DNA from: Mucilaginibacter dorajii
GTDB taxonomy: Bacteria > Bacteroidota > Bacteroidia > Sphingobacteriales > Sphingobacteriaceae
Direction of reading: 5' to 3'
DNA length: 64,000 bases
NCBI RefSeq assembly: GCF_024808255.1
Contig: NZ_JANTYS010000003.1
Coordinates: 358,118-422,117, forward strand
Shown here: piece by piece, positions 45,559 through 55,155 of the stretch
How the letters are laid out: each line of letters opens with the position of its first letter
Numbering within the stretch: position 1 is the first letter of the stretch
The notes under the pieces: generated by a model
What the model saw: only the letters and a program-made list of their open reading frames with translations
What the model was told of the DNA's origin: nothing
Databases searched by the model: none
Program-made: the position numbers and the translations under genes

Positions 45559-45711
45559 GAGCCTCACCTAAATCCTCTCCAATGGAAAAGAGCCTCACCC
45601 AAACCCTCTGCAAAGGAAAGGGCTTTAAAACAATAGTTTGAAAATGCCAATCAACGTCTGAACCCCGCAAATCAAAAGTCCTCTCCTTTGGAAAGGATTT
45701 AGGTGAGGCTC
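45559..45711. repeat. Stop-codon-anchored palindromic element E4
   Basis: It ends directly at the stop of the minus-strand permease gene (TAA then GAGCCTCACCTAAATCC read on the minus strand). The left side holds two near copies of GAGCCTCACC(T/C)AAA(T/C)CCTCT in tandem. It covers most of the 252-base gap before the sensor-kinase gene. Confidence 0.75.
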
Positions 45712-48132
45712 TTACTCATTCCTTAACGAGCTTGTAGGGTTTGCCAACGCGGCCCTAAAAGTTAAATAAAAGGTAGTTGCTATCGCGATGCCAATGAGCG
45801 CGAACACTGGTACCACAAACTGCCACCATGTTAACTGTACTTTAAAAGCATAGCGGTTGAGCCATTGGTTGATGAAAAGGTAAGCCAGCGGAATGGCCAC
45901 CAGGCTCGATACCAGGATAAGCTTTACCACATCTACGGTGAGCAATGTGATGATGCTTTTTACCGATGCACCTAAAACCTTGCGCACGCCAATCTCTTTG
46001 GTGCGCCGTGCAGCCGAATAGGCTGTTAAACCGAATAAACCAATACAGGCAATAAATATGGCTAAGGACGAGAATAGCATAAACACATGCCCAAACTGGG
46101 TATCCTGCTGATACTGGCGATTATAAAAATCATCTAAAAAAAAGAAATCAAATGACGATTCGGGGAAGGTGTTGTTCCAGGTGCTTTTGATATTGGCAAC
46201 CATTTTTGGCATATCATCCTGGCTTACTTTAATAGAGAAATAGCTCGACGGAATCCACGATAGCGCCGGATCCATAAACAGGATGAGCGGGGTATATTTT
46301 TGTTGCAGGGATTGCTGGTGATAATCTTTAATTACACCAATGATCAATTCGGGATGTTTATCAATGGTTTCTACCCATACCTGTTTGCCAACCGCGTCTT
46401 CTGCTGATGCAAAGCCAAATTGCTTTACTGCCGATTCGTTCATCACCACACCTACAGAATCGGCCGGGCGGCTTTTATCAAAGGCCCTGCCGGCTATCAG
46501 CTGCATATTATAGGCTTGCATAAAATCATGATCTACCTTCAGCATCTCGTAGGTGCGCTCCTCTGATTTTGGCGCGCCGAAGCGCCTGTTGGCCAAAAAC
46601 ATCCCTACCTCTTTACCTGGTACCGCGCCAGAAACAGTTACCGCTTTAACACCAGTAAAAGCAAGCAGTGTGTTTTTAAAAGCAGCCACTTTTTGATCAT
46701 AATTAGGCGAATTTACCGGTGTTTTGATCACGATGGTCTGGCTGATGTTTACGCCGGTATTCTGGCTGCTCATGTATAAAATTTGCCTGTAAACTGCAAA
46801 GGTGCCAGCTATCAGCAGCACCGATGCCATAAACTGGAAGGCCACCATACCCCTGCGTAACAATACGCCGCTTTTAGAAAACGCGAAACGCCCCTTAAGC
46901 ACCGCTATGGGTTTCATCCTTGCCAAAACGGTAGCCGGGTAAATGCCCGATAATAAAATGCTGCCAGTAAACACCATCACCATTTTCAAATACAAAGCCG
47001 CATTAAACAGCAACCCGTAGTTGCCCTCGCTATATAAATAATGTACAAGGCTGTATTTGGCTATAATAACCAACACGATGGCAACTATCAAACTTATAAA
47101 GTTGATGATAAGCGATTCTGTTAAAAACTGCATCATCAATTGTGACGCATGCGCGCCGCTTACCTTACGGATACCTACCTCGCGGGCACGATCAACCGAT
47201 TTGGTAGTGGCCAGGTTAATATAGTTGATACAGGCGATAAGTAAAATCACATAAGCGATAATGCTCAAAAACTCCACAGCAAAACGGTTGCCTTTAGCTT
47301 CTATTTCATAGGGTTTAGCCGGGTTTAAATGAATATCAGCAAGGGGCACCAAATGAATAGCCCACTTCAACTCCTTTAATGACGGACCGGTTTTATACCG
47401 CTCGGCCAGCGCCGGGAATTTAGCTTCCAGCGCCGGGATATTGGTATTGGGCTTAAGCTTTATAAAAGTGTAACTTTCATGCTGATACCAAAAATCCTGT
47501 ACAAATTTTGATGATGTTGTCCATGACAGCAACATGTTAAACTGCATGGTTGAGTTTTTGGGCAGATCTTTAAAAATTCCAGTTACCATACAATGGTAGC
47601 TACTGCTTAGTGTGCTGATGTCAACAAACTTGCCCATGGCATCGGCATTGCCAAAATACTTTTTAGCGGCCGATTGCGAAATTACCACCGTATTTACTTC
47701 TTTAAGGGCTGTGTGTTTATCCCCTTGTAATAACGGGTAAGCGAAAAAATTAAAGAAATTGGTATCGGCAAAGCATACGTGCTCTTCCCTGAATTTGATA
47801 TTATTATATTTTACCACCCGCTCGGCGTTGTTCCAGCTGATGCGGGCATATGAAGCAATTTCGGGAAAGTTTGCCTTCATGGCCGGGGCATAACCGTTGG
47901 TGCTGGTTGGCCAGCTATCGGTCAGGTTATCGCCCTTATAAAACTGGCTTTCAACCCGGTAAATATTAGCCGCATCCGGGTGTTGGGTATCAAAGCTTTT
48001 TTCGAAATTAACATAAGCATTTATTAAAGCAAAAGCAGCTATGCCCAGGGCCAAACCTGTGATATTGATAAACGTATAAACTTTGTTTTTAACCAGATTG
48101 CGGTAAGTAACCAACAGGATATTACGGATCAT
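45712..48132 (-). CDS. FtsX/MacB-type ABC transporter permease
   Basis: An 806-residue inner-membrane permease with duplicated FtsX halves. The N-terminal segment (MIRNILLVTYRNLVKNKVYTFINITGLALGIAAFALINAYV) and a MacB-like periplasmic domain (YRVESQFYK...) are followed by helices with INYINLATTKSVDRAREVGIRKVSGA and later GLFGLTAYSAARRTKEIGVRKVLGASVKSI. This double form is abundant in Bacteroidota, often in multi-gene stacks. No ATPase gene is adjacent, so its ATPase partner is elsewhere. Substrate unknown. Confidence 0.88.
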   Translation of the reverse strand: MIRNILLVTYRNLVKNKVYTFINITGLALGIAAFALINAYVNFEKSFDTQHPDAANIYRVESQFYKGDNLTDSWPTSTNGYAPAMKANFPEIASYARISWNNAERVVKYNNIKFREEHVCFADTNFFNFFAYPLLQGDKHTALKEVNTVVISQSAAKKYFGNADAMGKFVDISTLSSSYHCMVTGIFKDLPKNSTMQFNMLLSWTTSSKFVQDFWYQHESYTFIKLKPNTNIPALEAKFPALAERYKTGPSLKELKWAIHLVPLADIHLNPAKPYEIEAKGNRFAVEFLSIIAYVILLIACINYINLATTKSVDRAREVGIRKVSGAHASQLMMQFLTESLIINFISLIVAIVLVIIAKYSLVHYLYSEGNYGLLFNAALYLKMVMVFTGSILLSGIYPATVLARMKPIAVLKGRFAFSKSGVLLRRGMVAFQFMASVLLIAGTFAVYRQILYMSSQNTGVNISQTIVIKTPVNSPNYDQKVAAFKNTLLAFTGVKAVTVSGAVPGKEVGMFLANRRFGAPKSEERTYEMLKVDHDFMQAYNMQLIAGRAFDKSRPADSVGVVMNESAVKQFGFASAEDAVGKQVWVETIDKHPELIIGVIKDYHQQSLQQKYTPLILFMDPALSWIPSSYFSIKVSQDDMPKMVANIKSTWNNTFPESSFDFFFLDDFYNRQYQQDTQFGHVFMLFSSLAIFIACIGLFGLTAYSAARRTKEIGVRKVLGASVKSIITLLTVDVVKLILVSSLVAIPLAYLFINQWLNRYAFKVQLTWWQFVVPVFALIGIAIATTFYLTFRAALANPTSSLRNE

Positions 48133-48180
48133 GAAAGGATATTTAGCGGGTGAATGCTAAATATAGGAAAAAAAAGGGCG

Positions 48181-48259
48181 AGCCCCCTCTAAATCTCCCC
48201 CGGGGGGGGGATATTTTTTATTTTAAAGCCCTCCCTTCCGGGGAGGGTTTGGGTGGGGC
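48181..48259. repeat. Stop-codon-anchored palindromic element E5
   Basis: It ends at the stop of the AraC gene (TAA, GCCCCACCCAAACCC on the minus strand). It contains CCCCCTCTAAATCTCCCCC, a C/G run and the CCCTCCCTTCCGGGGAGGG hairpin shared with E1. It lies between the AraC stop and the permease start (48132), so it may separate two same-strand transcripts. Confidence 0.78.
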
Positions 48260-49132
48260 TTACGGATTCTTGGTAAACTCTTTCTGGTACATCAGCGGAC
48301 TTTTACCCGTTACCTGTTTAAAATGCTTGTGAAAGGTTGAGAAGTTATTAAAACCACTATCATAACATAACTGTTTAATATTCAGCTTATCTTCAATGAG
48401 CAATTTACAGGCATGGCCAACTTTTATTTCGATGATGAACTGCGAAAAGGTTTTGCGTGTTTTGGTTTTAAAGTAGCGGCAAAACGAGTTTGAGCTTACG
48501 CCGGCTATCTCGGCTATTTCATCCAGATAAATCTTTTTGCGAAAATTTTGCATTGAGTACTCATAGATATTATTGAGCCTATCGTTTTCGGAGTCGTTAT
48601 GGTCATACTTAAACCCTATGGATGCCAGGTAAGCCGGCTGCGTGCTGGTTGCTATGGCATTTAAGGCTTTGAGCAGCATAATAATGCGCTCGGCACCGTC
48701 GGTATTAAGCATGGCCGCCATTTGGGTGGCTACTTTTTCTTTGGTGATGCCGGTAATTTGCAGTCCGCGTTTTGATTTTTCAAGCATCACTTTAATCAGC
48801 TTATTTTCGGGCAGCTGTAAAAAAGCATCCCCCCAAAAATTCTCACAAAAATGCACCACAAAAACCTCCACACCTTCGGTATCGGTATGGTTAAAATAGG
48901 TATCGTCAAAGCGCCAGTAATGCGGCAGATTTGATCCTACCAAAACCATATCGCCGGCTTTAAATTGTTTAATGCTATCGCCAATAAACTGTGTGCCGGT
49001 TCCCTTTTTAAGGTAAATGAGCTCCAGTTCGGGGTGGCAATGCCAGCGGTTATTAATATCGGGCAATACATCGTGCCTTACGCTAAACGAGTGCGCCGGG
49101 CCCGATGAAACTTTAAGCAATAAAGGCTTCAT
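48260..49132 (-). CDS. AraC-family transcriptional regulator
   Basis: 290 residues: an N-terminal cupin-like sensing domain (RWHCHPELELIYLKKGTGTQFIGDSIKQFKAGDMVLVGSNLPHYW) and a C-terminal pair of helix-turn-helix motifs (KKIYLDEIAEIAGVSSNSFCRYFKTKTRKTFSQFI...NIKQLCYDSGFNNFSTFHKHFKQVTGKSPLMYQKE). Such regulators usually control sugar-use genes and respond to a small ligand in the cupin. It diverges from the tandem barrel pair at 49292, which may be its target. Start chosen at the first ATG with the conserved N-terminus. Confidence 0.92.
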   Translation of the reverse strand: MKPLLLKVSSGPAHSFSVRHDVLPDINNRWHCHPELELIYLKKGTGTQFIGDSIKQFKAGDMVLVGSNLPHYWRFDDTYFNHTDTEGVEVFVVHFCENFWGDAFLQLPENKLIKVMLEKSKRGLQITGITKEKVATQMAAMLNTDGAERIIMLLKALNAIATSTQPAYLASIGFKYDHNDSENDRLNNIYEYSMQNFRKKIYLDEIAEIAGVSSNSFCRYFKTKTRKTFSQFIIEIKVGHACKLLIEDKLNIKQLCYDSGFNNFSTFHKHFKQVTGKSPLMYQKEFTKNP

Positions 49133-49291
49133 TCAGCTTATTTTACAATTGATGGTATAAATGTAATTAATTATTGTAAAAAAAGCTGATTACCACATAA
49201 TTTTTACCGACAGAAAAAGGTGTTTATTATATTTTATAGCGGCATTATATATTTTAATATATTGCAGGCTATTTAAACCTGTTAATCCCTA

Positions 49292-50536
49292 ATGAAACCT
49301 TTTTACAAATTACTGCTGTCGGCGGCATTGATATCGCCATTATTTTCCCTCGCACAAAGCAATTACAAACCGGGCTACGTTGTTATCATCAAAGGCGATA
49401 CGCTCAAAGGCTTTATCAACATTAAAGAGTGGAACGTAAACCCCAGATCTATCAGTTTTAAAACAGCTATCGACAAAAAAGAAAGTCGGAATTTGGGTGT
49501 CAATGACATTACCTTTTTTAAAGCCGATAGTTATGATGCCTACCAAAGGTACATCGGGCTGTTGAATGACGATCCAACCAGCGTAGCTACCATCCCTACC
49601 GGCCGCAATACAAGTACAATCACAGATTCGGTGTTTTTACAGGTGGCCCAAAAAGGACCTAACATTACGTTATATAGTTACACCGATAATAAGAAGGATC
49701 ATTTCTTTGTTTCTGACAGGCAAGACACCGAACCCAAAGAACTGGTTTACCGCATTTATTACAACGAAGACAATAAAACCGTAAACGAAAACGGGTATAT
49801 GCAGCAGCTATATCTCCTTGCCCAAAAATACAACAGCAATAATGATAAACTTAAAACCAGTATAGAGAAAGCATACTATACTTACAATGAGCTGGTTGGT
49901 ATTAGCCGGAAAATAAACAACACCACCGAAAAAGCCGACAGGGCAGAGAAAGGGAACAGAAAAGGCGCGGTATTTTTTGCGGGTATAGGTTTAAACGCTG
50001 CGACCGTATCAACATCGGCACCAATAGTTTTGGCTTCGGCAAACCCAACGGCACAGCTTTTCCCGAGGATAGACGCGGGGGTTAACATTTTTTCAAATCC
50101 ATCTACCGGAAAATTGATATTTCGTGCAGAGGCCGCGTATACCGTTAATAAGTATAAAGAAAATTTCAGCTCCGGTAGTAGTTCAGGCTCCTATTCTTTT
50201 AACCAAAACACTATTTCGCTGATTCCTCAAATCATGTATAATTTTTATAATACCGATGATTTTAAGGTTTATGCCGCTGTTGGCGCATCATTCAATCTTT
50301 CGGGCTATAGTGGTAATAACTCTTCATATACTTCAGGCGGTACTACCAACGTAAGAACAAACATACTTTCTCTTGAAAAAAACTGGACATCGTTTGTATT
50401 TAAAGCAGGGACCACCATCAACAAAAAATTTGATATTGCCGTTGCCTATCTGCCCAATGCAACGTTTACCAATACTTTTTCTTACTACGCCCAGGTAAAA
50501 GCCATTCAGCTTAGTTTAAATTACAACTTTTATTAA
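49292..50536 (+). CDS. Outer-membrane barrel-like protein, tandem paralogue 1
   Basis: A 414-residue exported protein, signal peptide MKPFYKLLLSAALISPLFSLAQ. The N-terminal domain (SNYKPGYVVIIKGDTLKGFINIKEWNVNPRSISFK) is followed by a helical linker (YLLAQKYNSNNDKLKTSIEKAYYTYNELVGI), then a C-terminal 8-strand-like barrel ending in Phe-Tyr. It is the paralogue of the next gene. Unknown function; likely outer membrane. The adjacent AraC regulator is divergent. Confidence 0.75.
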   Translation: MKPFYKLLLSAALISPLFSLAQSNYKPGYVVIIKGDTLKGFINIKEWNVNPRSISFKTAIDKKESRNLGVNDITFFKADSYDAYQRYIGLLNDDPTSVATIPTGRNTSTITDSVFLQVAQKGPNITLYSYTDNKKDHFFVSDRQDTEPKELVYRIYYNEDNKTVNENGYMQQLYLLAQKYNSNNDKLKTSIEKAYYTYNELVGISRKINNTTEKADRAEKGNRKGAVFFAGIGLNAATVSTSAPIVLASANPTAQLFPRIDAGVNIFSNPSTGKLIFRAEAAYTVNKYKENFSSGSSSGSYSFNQNTISLIPQIMYNFYNTDDFKVYAAVGASFNLSGYSGNNSSYTSGGTTNVRTNILSLEKNWTSFVFKAGTTINKKFDIAVAYLPNATFTNTFSYYAQVKAIQLSLNYNFY

Positions 50537-50566
50537 ACCCCGTTCAATAACTTACAAACCAACCTT

Positions 50567-51844
50567 ATGATGAAGCTATTATTCAAATTTATTTTGCCGG
50601 CCTTATTGCTGCCGGTGTGCGCGATGGCGCAAAGCAACTACAAACCGGGCTATGTGGTTACCTCAAAAGGCGACACCTTACGCGGTACCATCAATGTTAA
50701 AGATTGGTCGAGCAATCCCACCGACATTAACTTCCAGGATCAATCTGGTGTTAAAAACTATACCGTGGCCGATATTAAATATTTCAGCGTATTGAACATA
50801 TCCTATCAGCGGTACGCCGGCAAAATCAGTGTAGATGAAACTAATCTGCAAAGGCTTTCAAATGGTGTTGACTCCAGCAAAAAAGAGGATATTGTATTTT
50901 TAAAAATTGAACAAAAAGGTCCAAAAGTTGTCTTGTTTTCTTATACCGATAATATTAAAACGCGTTTTTTTATAGGCGATAATCAAGCAGGCAGTATTGA
51001 TGAATTATTGTATCGCATTTATTTTGTTCCAGATCGTGGTACCCAAACCCATAACGAAAATGGATACGTACCACAATTATACGCACTGGCCCAAAAATAC
51101 AACGATAGGTTGGAAGAGTTGAAACGGGAGATAGAAAAGAGCGCCTATAACCTCGATGACCTTAAAAGCATTTCAGCAAAAATAAATGGCATGGGCAGCG
51201 ATAAGGCCGATTATGGCTCCGCAACAGCTATACGTTTTTTTGTAGGGGCAAGCGCCAATGTATCCAGGTATGCATTTAGCGGCGATTCGCCATTTAATAA
51301 TCCACCCAGCAAAACTTCAGTTAGCCCTTTATTTTCGATAGGTGCCAATATTTACACAAATCCGGATGTTGATAAATTTGTGCTAAGAGGCGAATTCTCT
51401 GTTACTACAGGATCATATAATAGCCGCGTTGATATTTATTATAATTCTCCAAATTCGTTACAAGGCAATTACTCTTTCAAACAGGTTATTTTTTCATTTA
51501 ATCCACAAGCCATTTACAATTTTTATAATACCAAAGCTTTTAAATTTTACGGTGATGCAGGCCTTGCTATTAATATTGTAAAAAACTCGGGCAATGTTAT
51601 GCATAATAACGACCTGAATAGAGATAGCCGAAACTATTTAACCCTTAATTCAAACTTTTTTTCCGGTTCTGTTAAAGCTGGAATAGTATTAAGTGATAAA
51701 ATAGATATTGGAATTACCTACGTTTTATCCACATCGGTTACCGATAACGTAAAAGGGGGGGCGTTACCGAATATGGGTAACTCAAATAATTATTCTTTAA
51801 ACTTATCGGGCATCAGGGCTGGCATTAACTACATCTTTAAATAA
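50567..51844 (+). CDS. Outer-membrane barrel-like protein, tandem paralogue 2
   Basis: 425 residues, signal peptide MMKLLFKFILPALLLPVCAMAQ. It shares SNYKPGYVV.SKGDTL.G.INVK.W and QLYALAQKYNDRLEELKREIEKSAYNLDDL with the preceding gene, and a similar C-terminal barrel (KFYGDAGLAINIVKN...GIRAGINYIFK). It starts 30 bases after its neighbour, so the two form an operon born by duplication. Function unknown. Confidence 0.75.
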   Translation: MMKLLFKFILPALLLPVCAMAQSNYKPGYVVTSKGDTLRGTINVKDWSSNPTDINFQDQSGVKNYTVADIKYFSVLNISYQRYAGKISVDETNLQRLSNGVDSSKKEDIVFLKIEQKGPKVVLFSYTDNIKTRFFIGDNQAGSIDELLYRIYFVPDRGTQTHNENGYVPQLYALAQKYNDRLEELKREIEKSAYNLDDLKSISAKINGMGSDKADYGSATAIRFFVGASANVSRYAFSGDSPFNNPPSKTSVSPLFSIGANIYTNPDVDKFVLRGEFSVTTGSYNSRVDIYYNSPNSLQGNYSFKQVIFSFNPQAIYNFYNTKAFKFYGDAGLAINIVKNSGNVMHNNDLNRDSRNYLTLNSNFFSGSVKAGIVLSDKIDIGITYVLSTSVTDNVKGGALPNMGNSNNYSLNLSGIRAGINYIFK

Positions 51845-51850
51845 CACCAA

Positions 51851-51976
51851 CAAAAAGCGTCCCGGTATCTCAACCCCGGGACGCTCCGTTATCAGTTTAA
51901 ACCAATAACATCAACTAAATCCAGATCAATCTCACCTGATCCTTTCAAGCCATCTTTCTCAGGGATGACAAGCTCT
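51851..51976 (-). ncRNA. Candidate small RNA B / structured 3' UTR
   Basis: Immediately after the stop of the large barrel gene, read on the minus strand: GATCTGGATTTAGTTGAT, a weak hairpin (51888-51909), then AGCGTCCCGG/CCGGGACGCT (10-bp stem, 51856-51885) and a T-run. Same order and conserved segments as RNA A at 36271. Here it is part of a 3' UTR and could be processed from it. It also serves as the terminator facing the paralogue pair. Confidence 0.5.
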
Positions 51977-54817
51977 TTAAAACCCACCACCCGGAGGAGG
52001 GCCACCCGGGCCACCACCAGGACCACCCGGTCCACCCGGACCCATATTTGGCTTTTTGCCTGCAAACTTTTGCAGCTTAAGTGTAAAACTCAATAAATAA
52101 TACCTACCCAAACGGTTGGTATTGGTTTGCGTAACATAACTGCCGCTTTGCGTGCTGGTATAACCCGTATTTTGGTTAAACACATCCATTGCCGATAGGC
52201 GGATGGTAGCCGCGTTGCCAGCTAAAAATCTGCGCTCAACATACGTATTCAATATATTGGGGTTGGTTGCCCCTTTGTAACCGTAGTACAACATTTTAGA
52301 GTAATCGTAGCTTACTGTCCAATCTTTCCACAAATAATTTTTGCCGTTGACACCCAGGTTAAGGGAGCTAAAATTATTATTGATATTGGCGTTTTTAAGC
52401 GAGTTATTTGATTTGTTTACCGCGTAAGTTGTACTGGCTTCAGCATCAACTACGTTTTCGATGCTCAATCTAAACTTAACACCTTGTGATAGCACCAGGT
52501 TTTTGGCTATATTTTTCTCGGTGGTCATGGCATAACTGGCCGAATCGACATTACTGATATAAGAGATGTTATTATTGTAGGCAACGTTGCCTATGAAGAA
52601 TAAATTATATTTACGTTTATCCCACGGCTTGGCAAACACATAAAACCCCTGCGCCGAGTAATAACCATCGGCATTTAAGTACTGGGTTAAAATACTCCCG
52701 GCAAGTTTGCTGTTTGGAGTATACGTTTTGGGGTAGGTAATGGTATTGGCAACTATCTTATTATCAGTAGTGGTAAATGACAAATTACTGAAGAATACAT
52801 TACCAGTTGCAAAATCAAACTTATTATATTTTATAGATAGGTTATTGTTAAACTCCGGTTTCAGATCGGGGTTACCTTGTATGGGATACGATGCGTTGCT
52901 AAAATCCGTAACAGGCTGCAATTCGGTATAAGTAGGCTGGTTGCTGGCCCCGTTATAATTTAAACTTAACGATTGGTTACGTGAGAAGTTATAAATAAAC
53001 CTGGCATTAGGTGCCCAATTAAAGGTATTGATATCCGTTGACGAATTGTTCATAACAGACCGCCCCCTTAAAATGGTTGGCTGTGCCACCAAACCCAAGG
53101 TATAGTTATATTTTTTATCGATGAATCGATAGTTTAAACCAAACCTGTTGGTTATAAAGGTGGAGTTGTAATTATTGCTTAGCAGGCTGTAATAGTCTTT
53201 AGTAACGCCATCGGCATTTAATGTGTCTGTTAACTTGTCCGCCGTAGTATAGGCATAATGGTAAGCGTAGGTAGCCTCCAGATAACTCTTCTTACTTAAA
53301 GGCTCCAGGTATGATACACTGGTACCCAAGCTATCGGTGCGGCTATTGGTATTGATAAATTGATTTAAAGGCGCGTTGGCTGCCCCATCGATATAAGTAT
53401 AAACCGGGTTTTGATATTTATTAATACTGTATGAGCCGGCGCCTACATTGATGCTAAAGTTACGGCCATGTGTTTTAAAACGGTGGTTAAATAAAATGTT
53501 TGCACCATAATTAGGTTCGCTTTGGTTGCTGGCTGTTACAAAATTGTAGTTTGATACCGTTTCGGAATTGTTTACCAGTAAGCTGCTGCCAGTTTGCGTG
53601 GTGTTAACTTTAGCATAAGCATATGTTGGTGTAATTTTGATGTAGTTAACTGTATCTGGTTTAATTTCGATGTTGAAATTGAAACGATGGTTCAGTTTTT
53701 CGTCGTTTTGGGTACTGTTATTGGTGTTGGTACTTGGGTTGGTTGATGATATATTGTTTTGGATAGTTTTGCTAACCGTGTATACGGAGTTATCGGCAAA
53801 GCTATAGCTACCGTAAGCAGTTATCTTTTTGCCCCAGCTATCGCGATAGTTAAACCCAAATGAACGCGCCGTAGTAATACCGTTTGTGTTACTGCTGTTT
53901 CCCCCCGGAGGGCCACCCGGACCGCCGCCTCTCGGGCCACCGCCACCAAAGGTGAACAAGTTGGTATTGGTATTATTTAAGTTGCCCAAAAATGCCAGCT
54001 GCCTGTCGCCGTTAAAACTAAACACATTTGCCGATGCCACATAGCGATTGTCATTTTTACTTCCGTCAACGCTTGGTATGGCATCTTTACCACCACCCAC
54101 ACTGGCCTGACCAAAGTAGCCATAGTTTTTACTTTGTTTTATGGTGATATTCAGGATCTTGTCAGGCTCGCCGCTTTTGATGCCGGTAAGGTTGGCCTGG
54201 TCGCCGTAATCATCAATAATCTGGATGTTTTGCACTATATCTGCAGGTAAGTTTTTGGTGGCCGATTTTACATCGCCTCCAAAAAAATCCTTACCGTTTA
54301 CCCTTACCTTGGTAACACTTTTGCCCTGGGCTGTAATGTTACCATCCTTATCCACATCAACACCGGGCAGTTTTTTAATTACATCCTCAACCGGGGCGTT
54401 GTCACGCACAGGGTAAGCTGCCGCGTTAAATTCTATAGTATCTTCCTTAAGCTTTATAGGATTAGCATCTGATATGGTTACGGTATTCAGCATATACGTA
54501 TCATTTTTAAGGATGATAGGTTTTAATGATACCGGCGTGTTGGCATTATCCAATATAAAGCGTCGCCTTAAACCCTGGTAACCTATAGAGTTTAGTACCA
54601 GGCTAAACTGGTTAGCTTTTACATTATCAAACGTAAAGCTGCCTGCGTTATCCGTAATCACGGTGGTGCTATCGGTGCCAGTTAGAAGTTTAATGGTGGT
54701 ACCCGGTAGGGTAACACCGGTAGAGTCTTTTACAATACCTTTAATCTGCCTGCCCGTTTGGGCAAATGATGTAAAACTAATAAGGGATGTAATTATAAAA
54801 AGGTATACGGTTTTCAT
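51977..54817 (-). CDS. Large TonB-receptor-like outer-membrane barrel with Gly/Pro-rich tail
   Basis: 946 residues from ATG 54817, signal peptide MKTVYLFIITSLISFTSFAQ; a more distal ATG would place 13 residues before it. Carboxypeptidase-regulatory domain (RQIKGIVKDSTGVTLPGTTIKLL, ~22-105). Plug-like domain (NAPVEDVIKKLPGVDVDKDGNITAQGKSVTKVRVNGKDFFGGD). Barrel with a GGGGPRGGGPGGPPGG loop in the middle, and a C-terminal tail GPGGPGGPGGGPGGPPPGG. The usual terminal aromatic is present only as the final Phe. Its upstream gap carries the 21-bp repeat array. Confidence 0.88.
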   Translation of the reverse strand: MKTVYLFIITSLISFTSFAQTGRQIKGIVKDSTGVTLPGTTIKLLTGTDSTTVITDNAGSFTFDNVKANQFSLVLNSIGYQGLRRRFILDNANTPVSLKPIILKNDTYMLNTVTISDANPIKLKEDTIEFNAAAYPVRDNAPVEDVIKKLPGVDVDKDGNITAQGKSVTKVRVNGKDFFGGDVKSATKNLPADIVQNIQIIDDYGDQANLTGIKSGEPDKILNITIKQSKNYGYFGQASVGGGKDAIPSVDGSKNDNRYVASANVFSFNGDRQLAFLGNLNNTNTNLFTFGGGGPRGGGPGGPPGGNSSNTNGITTARSFGFNYRDSWGKKITAYGSYSFADNSVYTVSKTIQNNISSTNPSTNTNNSTQNDEKLNHRFNFNIEIKPDTVNYIKITPTYAYAKVNTTQTGSSLLVNNSETVSNYNFVTASNQSEPNYGANILFNHRFKTHGRNFSINVGAGSYSINKYQNPVYTYIDGAANAPLNQFINTNSRTDSLGTSVSYLEPLSKKSYLEATYAYHYAYTTADKLTDTLNADGVTKDYYSLLSNNYNSTFITNRFGLNYRFIDKKYNYTLGLVAQPTILRGRSVMNNSSTDINTFNWAPNARFIYNFSRNQSLSLNYNGASNQPTYTELQPVTDFSNASYPIQGNPDLKPEFNNNLSIKYNKFDFATGNVFFSNLSFTTTDNKIVANTITYPKTYTPNSKLAGSILTQYLNADGYYSAQGFYVFAKPWDKRKYNLFFIGNVAYNNNISYISNVDSASYAMTTEKNIAKNLVLSQGVKFRLSIENVVDAEASTTYAVNKSNNSLKNANINNNFSSLNLGVNGKNYLWKDWTVSYDYSKMLYYGYKGATNPNILNTYVERRFLAGNAATIRLSAMDVFNQNTGYTSTQSGSYVTQTNTNRLGRYYLLSFTLKLQKFAGKKPNMGPGGPGGPGGGPGGPPPGGGF

Positions 54818-55155
54818 TGTTGCGCTTAATTGTTGACGCAAAACAATAACAAGCACATCAGCATAAAAAACGCAATAGACGGGGGCTGTATAAATGTAGA
54901 CAAAGGCCTGTTTTTAACCCACAAAGAGGATTGTTTACCCTATAAAGAACCAGATTGGCGGTTTAAAGAGCAGTATTGCCCCTCTGTCGGTAAGTTTTTG
55001 CTTTTGGGCGATTTTGGTTGATAATAAGCCCGGTTGATTTGTAATATTGATGTTTGAAATCCAGGGATAACAGCTGCGGCCTGGTATTTGGGCGCAGAAA
55101 ATAAAAAACATAAATAGTCACGATTCTCGTATCTTGACTCTTGATTATAACCAAT
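54818..55155. other. Divergent intergenic region of the barrel and LytS/LytTR genes
   Basis: 338 bases with no credible gene (short open frames read through it without protein character). It holds the promoters of two divergent transcripts and the 21-bp repeat array at 54899-54982. TATCTTGA near 55136 is a weak -7 candidate for the LytS gene. Confidence 0.6.
54899..54982. promoter_or_regulatory. Four tandem 21-bp-phased repeats, candidate LytTR operator array
   Basis: AAAG occurs at 54902, 54923, 54944 and 54965, exactly 21 bases apart, and each is followed eleven bases later by TT (54913, 54934, 54955, 54976). The units share AAAG(A/G)N6TT and differ elsewhere, so this is not a simple sequence duplication. 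LytTR proteins such as AgrA and ComE bind paired 9-bp sites with 12-bp spacers, a 21-bp period. The divergent LytTR gene at 56223 is an obvious candidate. Confidence 0.55.
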
